This document shows, in pieces, positions 1-6,718 of a stretch of 38,685 nucleotides of DNA. Both the position numbers and the translations under genes were made by a program. Within the stretch, counting starts at the first letter, position 1. The number at the start of each line of letters is the position of its first letter. Source of the stretch: Bacteroidales bacterium (GTDB taxonomy: Bacteria; Bacteroidota; Bacteroidia; Bacteroidales; JAGOPY01); assembly GCA_023229505.1 (NCBI GenBank), contig JALNZD010000038.1:1-38685 (forward strand). The letters run 5' to 3'. The notes under the pieces are model-generated. The model searched no databases. It saw only the letters and a list, made by a program, of their open reading frames with translations, and had not been told where the DNA came from.

Positions 1-127
1 TATCAAAAATTTGCTTTTGGACACATTTTGAAAGAAAATTCAGCTTACGTTTTCCATATTGGTCTATTTTTATTTTTTCGTCAATTATAAACGTTTATCA
101 AATTGCCCCTTTTCGGAACGGGCTCAA

Positions 128-162
128 AGTTCAAAGTTTAAGTTTTAAAATTCAAAGTTGAA
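128..162. repeat. Heptamer tandem array (five degenerate 7-bp units)
   Basis: Five consecutive 7-bp units (AGTTCAA, AGTTTAA, GTTTTAA, AATTCAA, AGTTGAA) lie in one register just downstream of rfbD. It belongs to the heptamer family seen throughout the window. The first 127 bases are AT-rich and show no gene that I can support. Confidence 0.75.
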
Positions 163-202
163 AACATACCTCTACGCTTCCATGCCCCCATACTTCCATG
201 CC

Positions 203-1063
203 TTACGCCATCAAAGCAATGCACTCCCTCAGGCTCTCCCTCCAATCCGGGATTGTTATCCCAAACTGCTCTTTTATCTTCGTTTTATCCAGAACGCTGT
301 AAAACGGCCTGGGTGCCTGCTGCGGGTATTCTTCCGATGTTACCGGGTTAACCTGGCATGGGATATTGGCCAGCTTAACCGCAGCTTTAGCAAGGTCGTA
401 CCAACTGCATTCGCCTTCATCGGAGTAATGATAAATCTCAAACTGGTGAATTGATAAAGCTTTTGGCAGTATTTTAAGGATAATAACTGCGAGGTCCCTG
501 GCATAAGTAGGGCACCCGACCTGGTCATTGACCACATCCAGCTTTCCTTTTTCAGAGCCCTTTTTCAGGATAGTTTTCACAAAATTGCTCCCGAAAGAAG
601 AATAAAGCCAGGCCGTCCGGATTATCATCCCTTTTTCCAGGCACGCCATGACAGCTTCTTCACCGGCAAGTTTTGATTTACCATAAGAGGATGTGGGATG
701 AGGTTTATCATCTTCACGGTATGGCCTTTGATTCTTTCCATCAAACACATAATCCGTGGAAATATGGACCAGGTAAATATCATATTTTTTACAAGCCTGG
801 ACCAGGTTTACCACCGCATCCCGGTTGATCAGTATAGCTAAATCGGGCTCCTCTTCGGCCCTGTCGACAGCAGTATACCCGGCGCAGTTTATCACAACGT
901 CAATATTTTGCTGAGATAAAAATTGCTCAACCTGGCCGGCATCTGTTATATCGAGTTCTGCGATATCGGTAAAAATGAAATTATAGTAAGGATACAAAGC
1001 AGACGCTTCCCTGAACTCACTGCCTAACTGGCCGTTACTGCCGGTGATAAGGATATTTAACAT
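203..1063 (-). CDS. rfbD: dTDP-4-dehydrorhamnose reductase (RmlD family)
   Basis: This 286-residue protein is a cytoplasmic extended SDR that would reduce dTDP-4-keto-L-rhamnose to dTDP-L-rhamnose with NAD(P)H, for rhamnose-containing surface polysaccharide. Seen: an N-terminal Rossmann motif GSNGQLG at residues 8-14, the RmlD signature STDYVFDG at 102-109 and the catalytic YxxxK (Tyr127, Lys131). Length and motifs are those of the full RmlD family. The ATG at 1063 directly precedes the Rossmann strand. It is last in a leftward set ugd - UDP-glucuronate decarboxylase - rfbD, 12 bp behind the decarboxylase gene. rfbA, rfbB and rfbC are not in the window, so the rest of the rhamnose pathway must be elsewhere. 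A reductase acting on another 4-keto sugar is a less likely alternative. Confidence 0.93.
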   Translation of the reverse strand: MLNILITGSNGQLGSEFREASALYPYYNFIFTDIAELDITDAGQVEQFLSQQNIDVVINCAGYTAVDRAEEEPDLAILINRDAVVNLVQACKKYDIYLVHISTDYVFDGKNQRPYREDDKPHPTSSYGKSKLAGEEAVMACLEKGMIIRTAWLYSSFGSNFVKTILKKGSEKGKLDVVNDQVGCPTYARDLAVIILKILPKALSIHQFEIYHYSDEGECSWYDLAKAAVKLANIPCQVNPVTSEEYPQQAPRPFYSVLDKTKIKEQFGITIPDWRESLRECIALMA

Positions 1064-1075
1064 CTAAAGAAATAA

Positions 1076-2011
1076 TTAAACCACTGACTTGAAATAATCA
1101 ATTGTTTTTCTAAGTCCTTCTTCGAGCGGGATTTTTGGTTCCCAACCGAGTTCTTTTTTAGCCAGTGAAATATCCGGCTGGCGTTGCATCGGGTCATCTT
1201 CCGGCAAAGGCAGAAAAATTAGCTTTGAGTGCGAACCAGTAAGCCTTAGAACCTTTTCCGCAAGTTCAAGAATAGTGAATTCGCCCGGATTGCCCACATT
1301 GACCGGCCCGATGAATTCGTCACCGGTATGCATCAGCCTGACCATGCCTTCGAGCAGATCATCGACATAGCAAAAGCTTCGGGTCTGGGACCCATCGCCA
1401 TAAATTGTAATATCCTCATTTTTAAGTGCCTGAACGATGAAATTCGATACAACCCTGCCATCATGCGGGTGCATCCGCGGTCCGTAAGTATTAAAAATAC
1501 GCATGATCTTGATGCGGACATTATTCTGAAAATGGTAGTTCATAAAGAGAGCTTCGGCGCAACGTTTTCCCTCGTCGTAGCAAGCCCGTGAACCTATCGG
1601 GTTGACGTGCCCCCAATAAGATTCTTTTTGCGGATGCACTTCAGGATCTCCGTAAACTTCTGATGTTGAGGCCTGGAGAATTTTTGCATGAATGCGTTTA
1701 GCCAGCCCGAGCATGTTGATAGCGCCCATGACGGAGGTCTTAATGGTCTTGATCGGGTTGAACTGATAGTGGATAGGAGAAGCCGGGCAGGCGAGATTGT
1801 ATATCTCATCGGCCTCAATATAGAACGGCATAGTAATATCGTGGCGGATGACTTCAAAATAAGGGTTTCCGATCAGATGGGCAATGTTGCATTTATCACC
1901 GGTAAAGTAATTATCGACACACGTAACATCGTGGCCTTCCGCCAGCAGCTTTTCGACCAGGTGCGATCCTAAAAAGCCCGCACCGCCGGTTACTAAAATC
2001 CTTTTTCTCAT
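1076..2011 (-). CDS. uxs: UDP-glucuronate decarboxylase (UDP-xylose synthase) family SDR
   Basis: An extended SDR of 311 residues. The family oxidises and decarboxylates UDP-glucuronate to UDP-xylose (or a UDP-4-keto-pentose) using bound NAD. Seen: Rossmann GGAGFLG at residues 9-15, the segment STSEVYGDP, YxxxK at Tyr145 and Lys149, and the GPRMHPHDGRVVSNF block typical of bacterial and plant Uxs proteins. The frame can be extended to a TTG at 2038, but the ATG at 2011 sits at the canonical N-terminus (MRKRILVTGG) and the extension would lie in repeat sequence, so 2011 is chosen. The gene follows ugd, which makes its substrate. The 85-bp gap holds a heptamer array and no TAnnTTTG promoter, suggesting co-transcription from the ugd promoter. 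Substrate assignment within the family is inferred from this context. Confidence 0.9.
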   Translation of the reverse strand: MRKRILVTGGAGFLGSHLVEKLLAEGHDVTCVDNYFTGDKCNIAHLIGNPYFEVIRHDITMPFYIEADEIYNLACPASPIHYQFNPIKTIKTSVMGAINMLGLAKRIHAKILQASTSEVYGDPEVHPQKESYWGHVNPIGSRACYDEGKRCAEALFMNYHFQNNVRIKIMRIFNTYGPRMHPHDGRVVSNFIVQALKNEDITIYGDGSQTRSFCYVDDLLEGMVRLMHTGDEFIGPVNVGNPGEFTILELAEKVLRLTGSHSKLIFLPLPEDDPMQRQPDISLAKKELGWEPKIPLEEGLRKTIDYFKSVV

Positions 2012-2024
2012 TTCCTGTAAACTA

Positions 2025-2052
2025 ATTCCAAATTTCAAATTTCTAATTCCAA
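2025..2052. repeat. Heptamer tandem array (four units)
   Basis: Four 7-bp units (ATTCCAA, ATTTCAA, ATTTCTA, ATTCCAA) occupy the gap between ugd and the UDP-glucuronate decarboxylase gene. The unit is the same type as in the arrays near 24.9, 25.2 and 25.7 kb. Confidence 0.75.
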
Positions 2053-2096
2053 AACAACCTTATGACCACCTAATGGCTACTTTATGACTCTTTAGT

Positions 2097-3410
2097 TTAC
2101 AATCCAATTCCAAAGTACTCAAAACCTGCTGCTGTCATTTCTTTTGAGTCATATATGTTTCTGCCATCGAAGATAACATGATCTTTCAGAAGTTTTTTCA
2201 TCATAGCCAGGTCAGGTACCCGGAATTCTTTCCATTCGGTGACCAACAGCAGGCAATCAGCATCGATCAGGGCTTCATATTCGTCTTTAGCATATTCGAT
2301 GATGTCGCCAATGCGTCGCCGGGTTTCTTTCATTGCCTCGGGATCATAGGCTTTAACTTTGCAACCAGCTTTCAGAAATTTATCGATCAGCACAAGGGCT
2401 GGCGCTTCGCGCATATCATCTGTTTCAGGTTTAAAAGAAAGTCCCCACAGGGCAATAGTTTTCCCTTTAAGGTTGCCGTTGAAATATTTCCGGACTTTAT
2501 TGTATAGTACTGATTTCTGATCGTCATTTACTTCTTCCACAGCTTTTAAAACGCGCATGGAATAACCGTTATCTCCGGCAGTATGGATAAGCGCTTTCAC
2601 ATCTTTCGGAAAGCAGGAGCCTCCATAACCAATTCCGGGGTATATAAACCTTGACCCGATCCTCGGGTCACTGCCGATACCTTTACGGACCATGTTCACA
2701 TCAGCGCCCATGATTTCACATAGGTTGGCCATATCGTTCATAAAACTGATACGGGTTGCCAGCATAGCGTTGGCGGCATATTTGGTCATTTCGGCTGAGG
2801 GTATATCCATGAAAATAACCGGGTGGCCGTTCAGGGTAAACGGCTTGTAAAGCCTGCTCATCAAATCTTCTGCCCTGGCCGATTCTATACCGACAACAAT
2901 ACGGTCGGGTTTCAGGAAATCATCGACTGCGGCTCCTTCTTTGAGGAATTCCGGGTTTGAAGCCACATCAAAAGATATTTTAGACCCTCTTTTATCCAGT
3001 ACTTCCTGGATAGCCTGCTTCACAAGTTTAGCCGTTCCTACCGGGACGGTGCTTTTGGTGACCATCAGCAGGTAATCGTTCATATGTTGCCCGACTTCCC
3101 TGGCTACACCGATGACATAAGAAAGGTCTGCGCTTCCATCCTCATCCGGCGGTGTACCGACGGCGCTGAAGACCACTTCGCAGCTATTAAGCGATTCAGC
3201 AAGGTTCGTGGTAAAATGCAGGCGGCCTTTTGCCATATTTCTTTCCACAATTTCTTCCAATCCTGGTTCATAGATCGGAATAATTCCTTTCTTCAAGTTA
3301 TCAATCTTGGTTTTATCAATGTCCACGCAGGTTACATCAATCCCAACTTCAGCAAAACAAGTCCCGGAAACAAGTCCGACATAACCGGTGCCAACTACGG
3401 TAATCTTCAT
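2097..3410 (-). CDS. ugd: UDP-glucose 6-dehydrogenase
   Basis: A 437-residue NAD-dependent enzyme that oxidises UDP-glucose twice to UDP-glucuronate, a precursor for acidic polysaccharides and UDP-xylose. Seen: N-terminal Rossmann GTGYVGLV at residues 7-14, the TVPVGT loop at 121-126, the NPEFLKEG segment at 152-159 and the catalytic cysteine in GGSCFPKD (Cys266), followed by the C-terminal UDP-binding domain (LWGLSFKPETDDMREAP). The length is normal for the family. The start is the ATG at 3410, with a TACCTTTG promoter element about 29 bp upstream. It is the promoter-proximal gene of the leftward set and feeds the decarboxylase encoded next. Confidence 0.96.
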   Translation of the reverse strand: MKITVVGTGYVGLVSGTCFAEVGIDVTCVDIDKTKIDNLKKGIIPIYEPGLEEIVERNMAKGRLHFTTNLAESLNSCEVVFSAVGTPPDEDGSADLSYVIGVAREVGQHMNDYLLMVTKSTVPVGTAKLVKQAIQEVLDKRGSKISFDVASNPEFLKEGAAVDDFLKPDRIVVGIESARAEDLMSRLYKPFTLNGHPVIFMDIPSAEMTKYAANAMLATRISFMNDMANLCEIMGADVNMVRKGIGSDPRIGSRFIYPGIGYGGSCFPKDVKALIHTAGDNGYSMRVLKAVEEVNDDQKSVLYNKVRKYFNGNLKGKTIALWGLSFKPETDDMREAPALVLIDKFLKAGCKVKAYDPEAMKETRRRIGDIIEYAKDEYEALIDADCLLLVTEWKEFRVPDLAMMKKLLKDHVIFDGRNIYDSKEMTAAGFEYFGIGL

Positions 3411-3438
3411 AAAGATTTTATAAGATATTTATACCCGA

Positions 3439-3446
3439 CAAAGGTA
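3439..3446 (-). promoter_or_regulatory. Promoter -7 element for ugd
   Basis: On the minus strand the sequence reads TACCTTTG, an exact match to the Bacteroidota -7 consensus TAnnTTTG. A TTTC lies 20 nt further upstream at the -33 position. The expected transcript start is near 3432, giving a leader of about 20 nt before the ugd ATG. Confidence 0.6.
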
Positions 3447-3486
3447 AAAATTATCAGGTATGGAAAGAAAATGAGGCTGCCTGAAT

Positions 3487-4977
3487 ATGAAGGTCAAATC
3501 TTATACTGCCCAATATGGGCTCGAAAGATATAAAGTAGGGGTATCGACTACAAATCCCGCACCGGGTAGTTTTACCTTCATCAGTGGGGGTACCTATCTC
3601 GAAGCGCCTGCTATAGAATGGCAGCAAAAGGATTTCGATCTGTCTGCTTATAACGGGATGGAAATCTATATCGGGATTCAATGTGTATCCGATGATGCAT
3701 TTATTTTTATGCTGGATGACATTGAGATTACCTCTGAAAGTGCTGCAAACTCATCTTTAACCGGTATGGTTTCGGATGCCATAAATGGTAATCCTATTCC
3801 AAATGCATTGGTTTCAGTCGCCGGATTAAGTGATTACACTGATGAAAATGGGAATTATACTATTACCAACATCCCTGCAGGGGTCCTGAATGCCAATTTC
3901 ACTGCCATTCCTACGAATGGAAACGCTCCCCTGGCAGTGCAGTTCACCGATCTTTCTTCGGAAGGAACGCATATGGTAACAGCATCAGCAACCGGTTACA
4001 CGAATTACTCGAACAGCCAGGTAGTCATCCCGGAAGGCGGCACCCTTGAGTTACAAATTGCGCTCTCACCCACCCTCGCGGCCGGCCAGATCCGTTTTGT
4101 GCTGACCTGGGGTGAAACACCTGAGGACCTTGATTCACATTTGAAAACACCATCCATTGAAGGATCTACTTATCACATTTATTATGGTGACCAGGGCTCT
4201 GCCGAAAGTCCGCCTTATGCTATCCTTGATATTGATGATCAAACGAGTTTTGGTCCTGAAACCACGACAATCTATGACCTTCAACCCGGGGAGTACCACT
4301 ATTATATTCACAATTATTCCGAAAGTCCTGAAATAACCACATCCAGCGCTGTGGTGCAGATATATAATGAGAACGGCCTGTTGCATACCCTCCAGATTCC
4401 TACATCAGGAACAGGACTGTATTGGGACATTTGCACCTTAAACGGCTCGAACGGGAATATCAGCATCATCAATCAGGTCACTGAATCGGAACCCGGCGGT
4501 CTTCCAAAATTAACGACTGATCAATTAAAGAAAAAGCCTATCCCGACCGGCAGGAATATTGTTTCCTGGAACTGGAATTTCGGGGATGACGGAAGCAGCA
4601 CAGTGCAAAATCCTTCTTACACCTATATGGCCAATGGTTCCTATACCGTCAGCCTGACCGTATCGGACGGGGTGAACAACGAGACAGAAACTAAAAATGC
4701 TTATATCACAGTTGCCCCGACGGGTGTGGATGAAGCAGCATGGGAAAAGGATATCAGCATATACCCCAATCCGGCTAAGGATCAGTTGCATATAAATTCG
4801 GGTATCCGTATCGAATCAATTGCCCTTTTCGATATAAACGGGCAGCAGAAAATGAGAACAGATGGTTGTGGCTATAATTGTTCCCTAAACCTGAACAGTT
4901 TTCCGGATGGTACTTATATCCTCCGCATCATAACTGAAAAAGGCCGCATACAAAGGAAGGTGAACATCAGGAGATAA
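3487..4977 (+). CDS. 5'-truncated T9SS-secreted adhesin-like protein with interleaved domains
   Basis: The 496-residue frame begins inside a cleaved-adhesin / choice-of-anchor J domain (residues 1-82). The usual signal peptide and first half of that domain are missing, and an in-frame TGA lies at 3472, so this is a 5'-truncated gene copy. After it come a CarboxypepD_reg-like beta domain (90-132 and 161-195), a YfaP-like domain (200-325), a PKD domain (133-160 and 356-412) and a T9SS type A sorting domain (about 423-496, with YPNP at 426-429). The PKD domain is split: its first strand segment sits inside the CarboxypepD_reg-like domain. The intact family would be exported by Sec and then T9SS. 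Without a signal peptide this copy should not be secreted. The start codon given is simply the first ATG, and no promoter is evident. An unlinked or misjoined 5' end is an alternative explanation. Confidence 0.75.
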   Translation: MKVKSYTAQYGLERYKVGVSTTNPAPGSFTFISGGTYLEAPAIEWQQKDFDLSAYNGMEIYIGIQCVSDDAFIFMLDDIEITSESAANSSLTGMVSDAINGNPIPNALVSVAGLSDYTDENGNYTITNIPAGVLNANFTAIPTNGNAPLAVQFTDLSSEGTHMVTASATGYTNYSNSQVVIPEGGTLELQIALSPTLAAGQIRFVLTWGETPEDLDSHLKTPSIEGSTYHIYYGDQGSAESPPYAILDIDDQTSFGPETTTIYDLQPGEYHYYIHNYSESPEITTSSAVVQIYNENGLLHTLQIPTSGTGLYWDICTLNGSNGNISIINQVTESEPGGLPKLTTDQLKKKPIPTGRNIVSWNWNFGDDGSSTVQNPSYTYMANGSYTVSLTVSDGVNNETETKNAYITVAPTGVDEAAWEKDISIYPNPAKDQLHINSGIRIESIALFDINGQQKMRTDGCGYNCSLNLNSFPDGTYILRIITEKGRIQRKVNIRR

Positions 4978-5032
4978 TGGCAAAGTTCAAAGTGTATAGG
5001 GCTAAATTGTTAAATTGTAATATACTGAGTTC

Positions 5033-5060
5033 TGACTGCTGACTGCTGACTGCTGACTAC
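5033..5060. repeat. Heptamer tandem array TGACTGC x4
   Basis: Three exact TGACTGC units and a fourth with one change (TGACTAC) end 4 bp before the tRNA-Lys gene. The period is 7 bp but the unit sequence differs from the AT-rich heptamers elsewhere. Confidence 0.85.
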
Positions 5061-5064
5061 CTTG

Positions 5065-5138
5065 TGATCCTGCCGGGATTCGAACCCGGGACCCACGACT
5101 TAAAAGGCCGTTGCTCTACCAGCTGAGCTACAGAATCA
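5065..5138 (-). tRNA. tRNA-Lys (anticodon TTT)
   Basis: The minus strand folds as a complete 74-nt cloverleaf. The acceptor stem TGATTCT pairs with AGGATCA with one G-T wobble. The D arm is TAGCTCAGCTGGTAGAGC, the anticodon loop CTTTTAA carries TTT, and the T arm contains GGTTCGAAT. CCA is not encoded. A TATCTTTG promoter element lies 12 bp upstream at 5150-5157. Confidence 0.96.
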
Positions 5139-5149
5139 AAATGAGGGCG

Positions 5150-5157
5150 CAAAGATA
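5150..5157 (-). promoter_or_regulatory. Promoter -7 element for tRNA-Lys
   Basis: The minus strand reads TATCTTTG, matching TAnnTTTG, 12 bp before the tRNA 5' end. The same octamer stands at the same kind of position upstream of the SRP RNA. Confidence 0.6.
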
Positions 5158-5160
5158 GTA

Positions 5161-5195
5161 ATTTTAAATTTTAAATGTTGAATGTTGAATGCTGG
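5161..5195. repeat. Heptamer tandem array (five units)
   Basis: The units ATTTTAA x2, ATGTTGA x2 and ATGCTGG lie in one 7-bp register just upstream of the tRNA-Lys promoter. Part of the array forms the left arm of the palindrome at 5173-5220. Confidence 0.75.
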
Positions 5196-5220
5196 ACTTA
5201 TTAAATAACATTCAACATTT
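5173..5220 (-). terminator. Possible terminator of yciO: 14-bp perfect palindrome
   Basis: AAATGTTGAATGTT (5173-5186) and its exact reverse complement (5207-5220) enclose a 20-nt loop directly behind the yciO stop codon. Read leftward the hairpin is followed by an AT-rich run but not a clean U tract, so a terminator role is only plausible. Each arm is two heptamers. Confidence 0.4.
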
Positions 5221-5831
5221 CACTCGATCTCTCCTTTCCCTTCCCTGATCATCAGGATCTCTTCGCCTGTGCAATCGATAATGGTGCTGGGGGTATTATC
5301 GCCGTGCCCGCCATCAATTACCAGGTCAACAAGGTCTTTGTAGCGCTCATGGATCAGTTCCGGGTCGGTGCTGTATTCCAGGATTTCGTCGGCATCATGG
5401 ATTGATGTCGATGTGATGGGATTTCCGAGTTCGCGCAGGATCCCGGAAAGGATATTATTCTCCGGGATACGGATACCTACGGTTTTCTTTTTGTGCCCGA
5501 AAATTTTGGGTACATTGCTGCTGGCGTTGAGGATGAAAGTATAGGGCCCCGGAAGTGTCCGTCGCATTAGTTTGTAAACGTCATTGCTGATAGGACGGGT
5601 GTAATCCGCCAGTTGGCTCAGGTCATAACATAGGAAGGAAAAATTTGCGTTTTTCGGGGTCAGTCCTTTGATCCGGGCAATACGGTCGAGCGCTTTCGGG
5701 CTGTAAATATTGCAGCCAATGGCATAAATCGTATCGGTCGGGAAAATGACTACACCATCGTTGGAAAGAACATGAACCACCTGTCTGATGTTATTCTCAC
5801 TGGGGTTCTTGGTGTAGATCTTTAACAACAT
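5220..5831 (-). CDS. yciO: YciO-type Sua5/YrdC family protein (threonylcarbamoyl-AMP synthase homologue)
   Basis: A 203-residue YrdC-fold protein. The superfamily binds ATP and RNA, and its TsaC/Sua5 members make threonylcarbamoyl-AMP for tRNA t6A37. Seen: VVIFPTDTIYAIGCN near the N-terminus, a central segment LMRRTLPGPYTFIL, KKTVGIRIP, and a C-terminal VDLVIDGG...STIIDCT. The IARIKG...NFSFLCYDLS and PGPYTFIL blocks resemble E. coli YciO more than TsaC, so the t6A role is uncertain. A longer frame starts from a GTG at 5894 inside the SRP RNA gene and is rejected; the ATG at 5831 gives the normal N-terminus. A TATATTTG element ends 5 bp before that ATG, so the message may be nearly leaderless. 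It lies between tRNA-Lys and the SRP RNA, all leftward. Confidence 0.88.
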   Translation of the reverse strand: MLLKIYTKNPSENNIRQVVHVLSNDGVVIFPTDTIYAIGCNIYSPKALDRIARIKGLTPKNANFSFLCYDLSQLADYTRPISNDVYKLMRRTLPGPYTFILNASSNVPKIFGHKKKTVGIRIPENNILSGILRELGNPITSTSIHDADEILEYSTDPELIHERYKDLVDLVIDGGHGDNTPSTIIDCTGEEILMIREGKGEIE

Positions 5832-5836
5832 GAGGA

Positions 5837-5844
5837 CAAATATA
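5837..5844 (-). promoter_or_regulatory. Promoter -7 element for yciO
   Basis: The minus strand reads TATATTTG, ending 5 bp before the yciO ATG. A start point about 6-7 nt downstream would fall on or beside the start codon, implying a leaderless or near-leaderless mRNA. It also argues against the upstream GTG start. Confidence 0.5.
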
Positions 5845-5867
5845 TATAGATGAAATTGTTGGAGTCG

Positions 5868-5970
5868 AAAAAGGGTAAGCCCCTTATGTCGCACCGCTCA
5901 ACCACTTACCCTTGCTTCCTTCCGGACCTGGGGGAGTTCAGCGGGAGCTGGTCGCATAAGACTTACCCGG
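5868..5970 (-). ncRNA. ffs: Bacterial small SRP RNA (4.5S type)
   Basis: Read on the minus strand this is a hairpin of about 100 nt. The outer arms GGGTAAGTCTTATGCGACC and GGTGCGACATAAGGGGCTTA pair, and the apical domain carries the conserved GGTCCGGAAGGAAGCA that binds the Ffh M domain with its GGAA tetraloop. The 3' end is followed by a run of T (A5 on the plus strand at 5868-5872), consistent with termination. It scaffolds the signal recognition particle for membrane-protein targeting. A TATCTTTG promoter element lies immediately upstream at 5974-5981. Confidence 0.93.
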
Positions 5971-5973
5971 GCG

Positions 5974-5981
5974 CAAAGATA
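5974..5981 (-). promoter_or_regulatory. Promoter -7 element for SRP RNA
   Basis: TATCTTTG on the minus strand matches TAnnTTTG. A TTTG lies about 22 nt further upstream as a possible -33 element. The predicted start (around 5968) coincides with the 5' arm of the SRP hairpin. Confidence 0.65.
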
Positions 5982-5988
5982 CTAAATA

Positions 5989-6122
5989 ATTCCAAATTTC
6001 AGACAAATCCAAGGCATAAAGCACCAAATTCCAAATCCCAAACAAATTCAAAAACTCAAATCTCAAAACTTAAACAATAGGGGGTTAAACCAAGTTTAGG
6101 TATTTTGGATTTTGAAATTTGG
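5989..6122. repeat. Degenerate AT-rich heptamer-like repeat block
   Basis: It begins with ATTCCAA and ATTTCAG and continues as a decayed run of CAAA/TTCC-rich words (CCAAATT, CAAATCC, CAAATTC) up to TTTGAAATTTGG. It fills most of the gap between the SRP RNA promoter and the DUF4199 gene. No gene is seen here. Confidence 0.5.
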
Positions 6123-6147
6123 AACTACTCTTTCTTATTAATTTTCC

Positions 6148-6155
6148 TAAATTTG
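6148..6155 (+). promoter_or_regulatory. Promoter -7 element for the DUF4199 gene
   Basis: TAAATTTG matches TAnnTTTG, 22 bp before the ATG at 6178. No convincing -33 TTTG is seen at the usual distance. It probably also drives the GT2 gene that follows by 10 bp. Confidence 0.5.
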
Positions 6156-6177
6156 CATATACTTAAAACCAATTCCT

Positions 6178-6708
6178 ATGGAAAATAAACCATCAACCAC
6201 AATTCTGAGCCTCGGATACGGTGTTATCATCGCATTGGCTATCATTGTATTCAGCCTGATCCTTTTCCTGCTAAACCTCTCAAAGGGCAACGGGCTGGAA
6301 TACCTGTCATATCTTATCCTCCTTGCGGGGCTCTTTCTTGCCCAGACCAATTTCCGTAATAAATACCAGGGAGGATTCATTGAATACGGAAAAGCCTTCA
6401 CGGTAGGATTGCTGACAAGCCTTTTCTTATCTGTAATCATGGGCATATACACGTATATTTTCTTTCAATATATCGATCCGGGTGCTATGGAAGAAGCTAT
6501 GACCATGACTGAACAAAAGATGATGGATAGAGGTATGTCGGATATGGATATAGAGCAGGGAATGGCAATAGCCCGTAAGTTTCAAAGTGTGGGGATGTAC
6601 ACTTTTTTTGCCATCGTTGGTAATTTTATCGTTGGGATAATTATCAGCCTGATCACTGCTATTTTTGTAAAGAAGGAAAATACAGATCTCGGACAGCCGG
6701 CAGCTTAA
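6178..6708 (+). CDS. DUF4199 family inner-membrane protein
   Basis: A 176-residue integral membrane protein with about four hydrophobic segments (roughly residues 10-33, 40-55, 74-98 and 138-165). Between the last two is a polar, Met- and Glu-rich stretch (MEEAMTMTEQKMMDRGMSDM) likely to face one side of the membrane. The pattern, including FRNKYQGGFIEYGKAF after the second helix, matches DUF4199, a Bacteroidota family without an assigned function. The ATG is preceded by a TAAATTTG promoter element. The gene lies 10 bp upstream of a GT2 glycosyltransferase gene, suggesting a shared transcript and a possible role near lipid-linked glycan synthesis; this is inference from context only. Confidence 0.85.
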   Translation: MENKPSTTILSLGYGVIIALAIIVFSLILFLLNLSKGNGLEYLSYLILLAGLFLAQTNFRNKYQGGFIEYGKAFTVGLLTSLFLSVIMGIYTYIFFQYIDPGAMEEAMTMTEQKMMDRGMSDMDIEQGMAIARKFQSVGMYTFFAIVGNFIVGIIISLITAIFVKKENTDLGQPAA

Positions 6709-6718
6709 TAAAGATCAG

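Noticed and set aside
1..127. Partial gene at the left edge
   Set aside because: All frames are AT-rich with frequent stops; nothing protein-like was seen.
3084..3533. Rightward ORF of 149 codons opposite ugd
   Set aside because: It is the antisense shadow of the conserved ugd 5' half.
5850..6080. Rightward ORF of 76 codons over the SRP RNA
   Set aside because: It is antisense to a well-formed SRP RNA with conserved apical domain and runs into repeat sequence.
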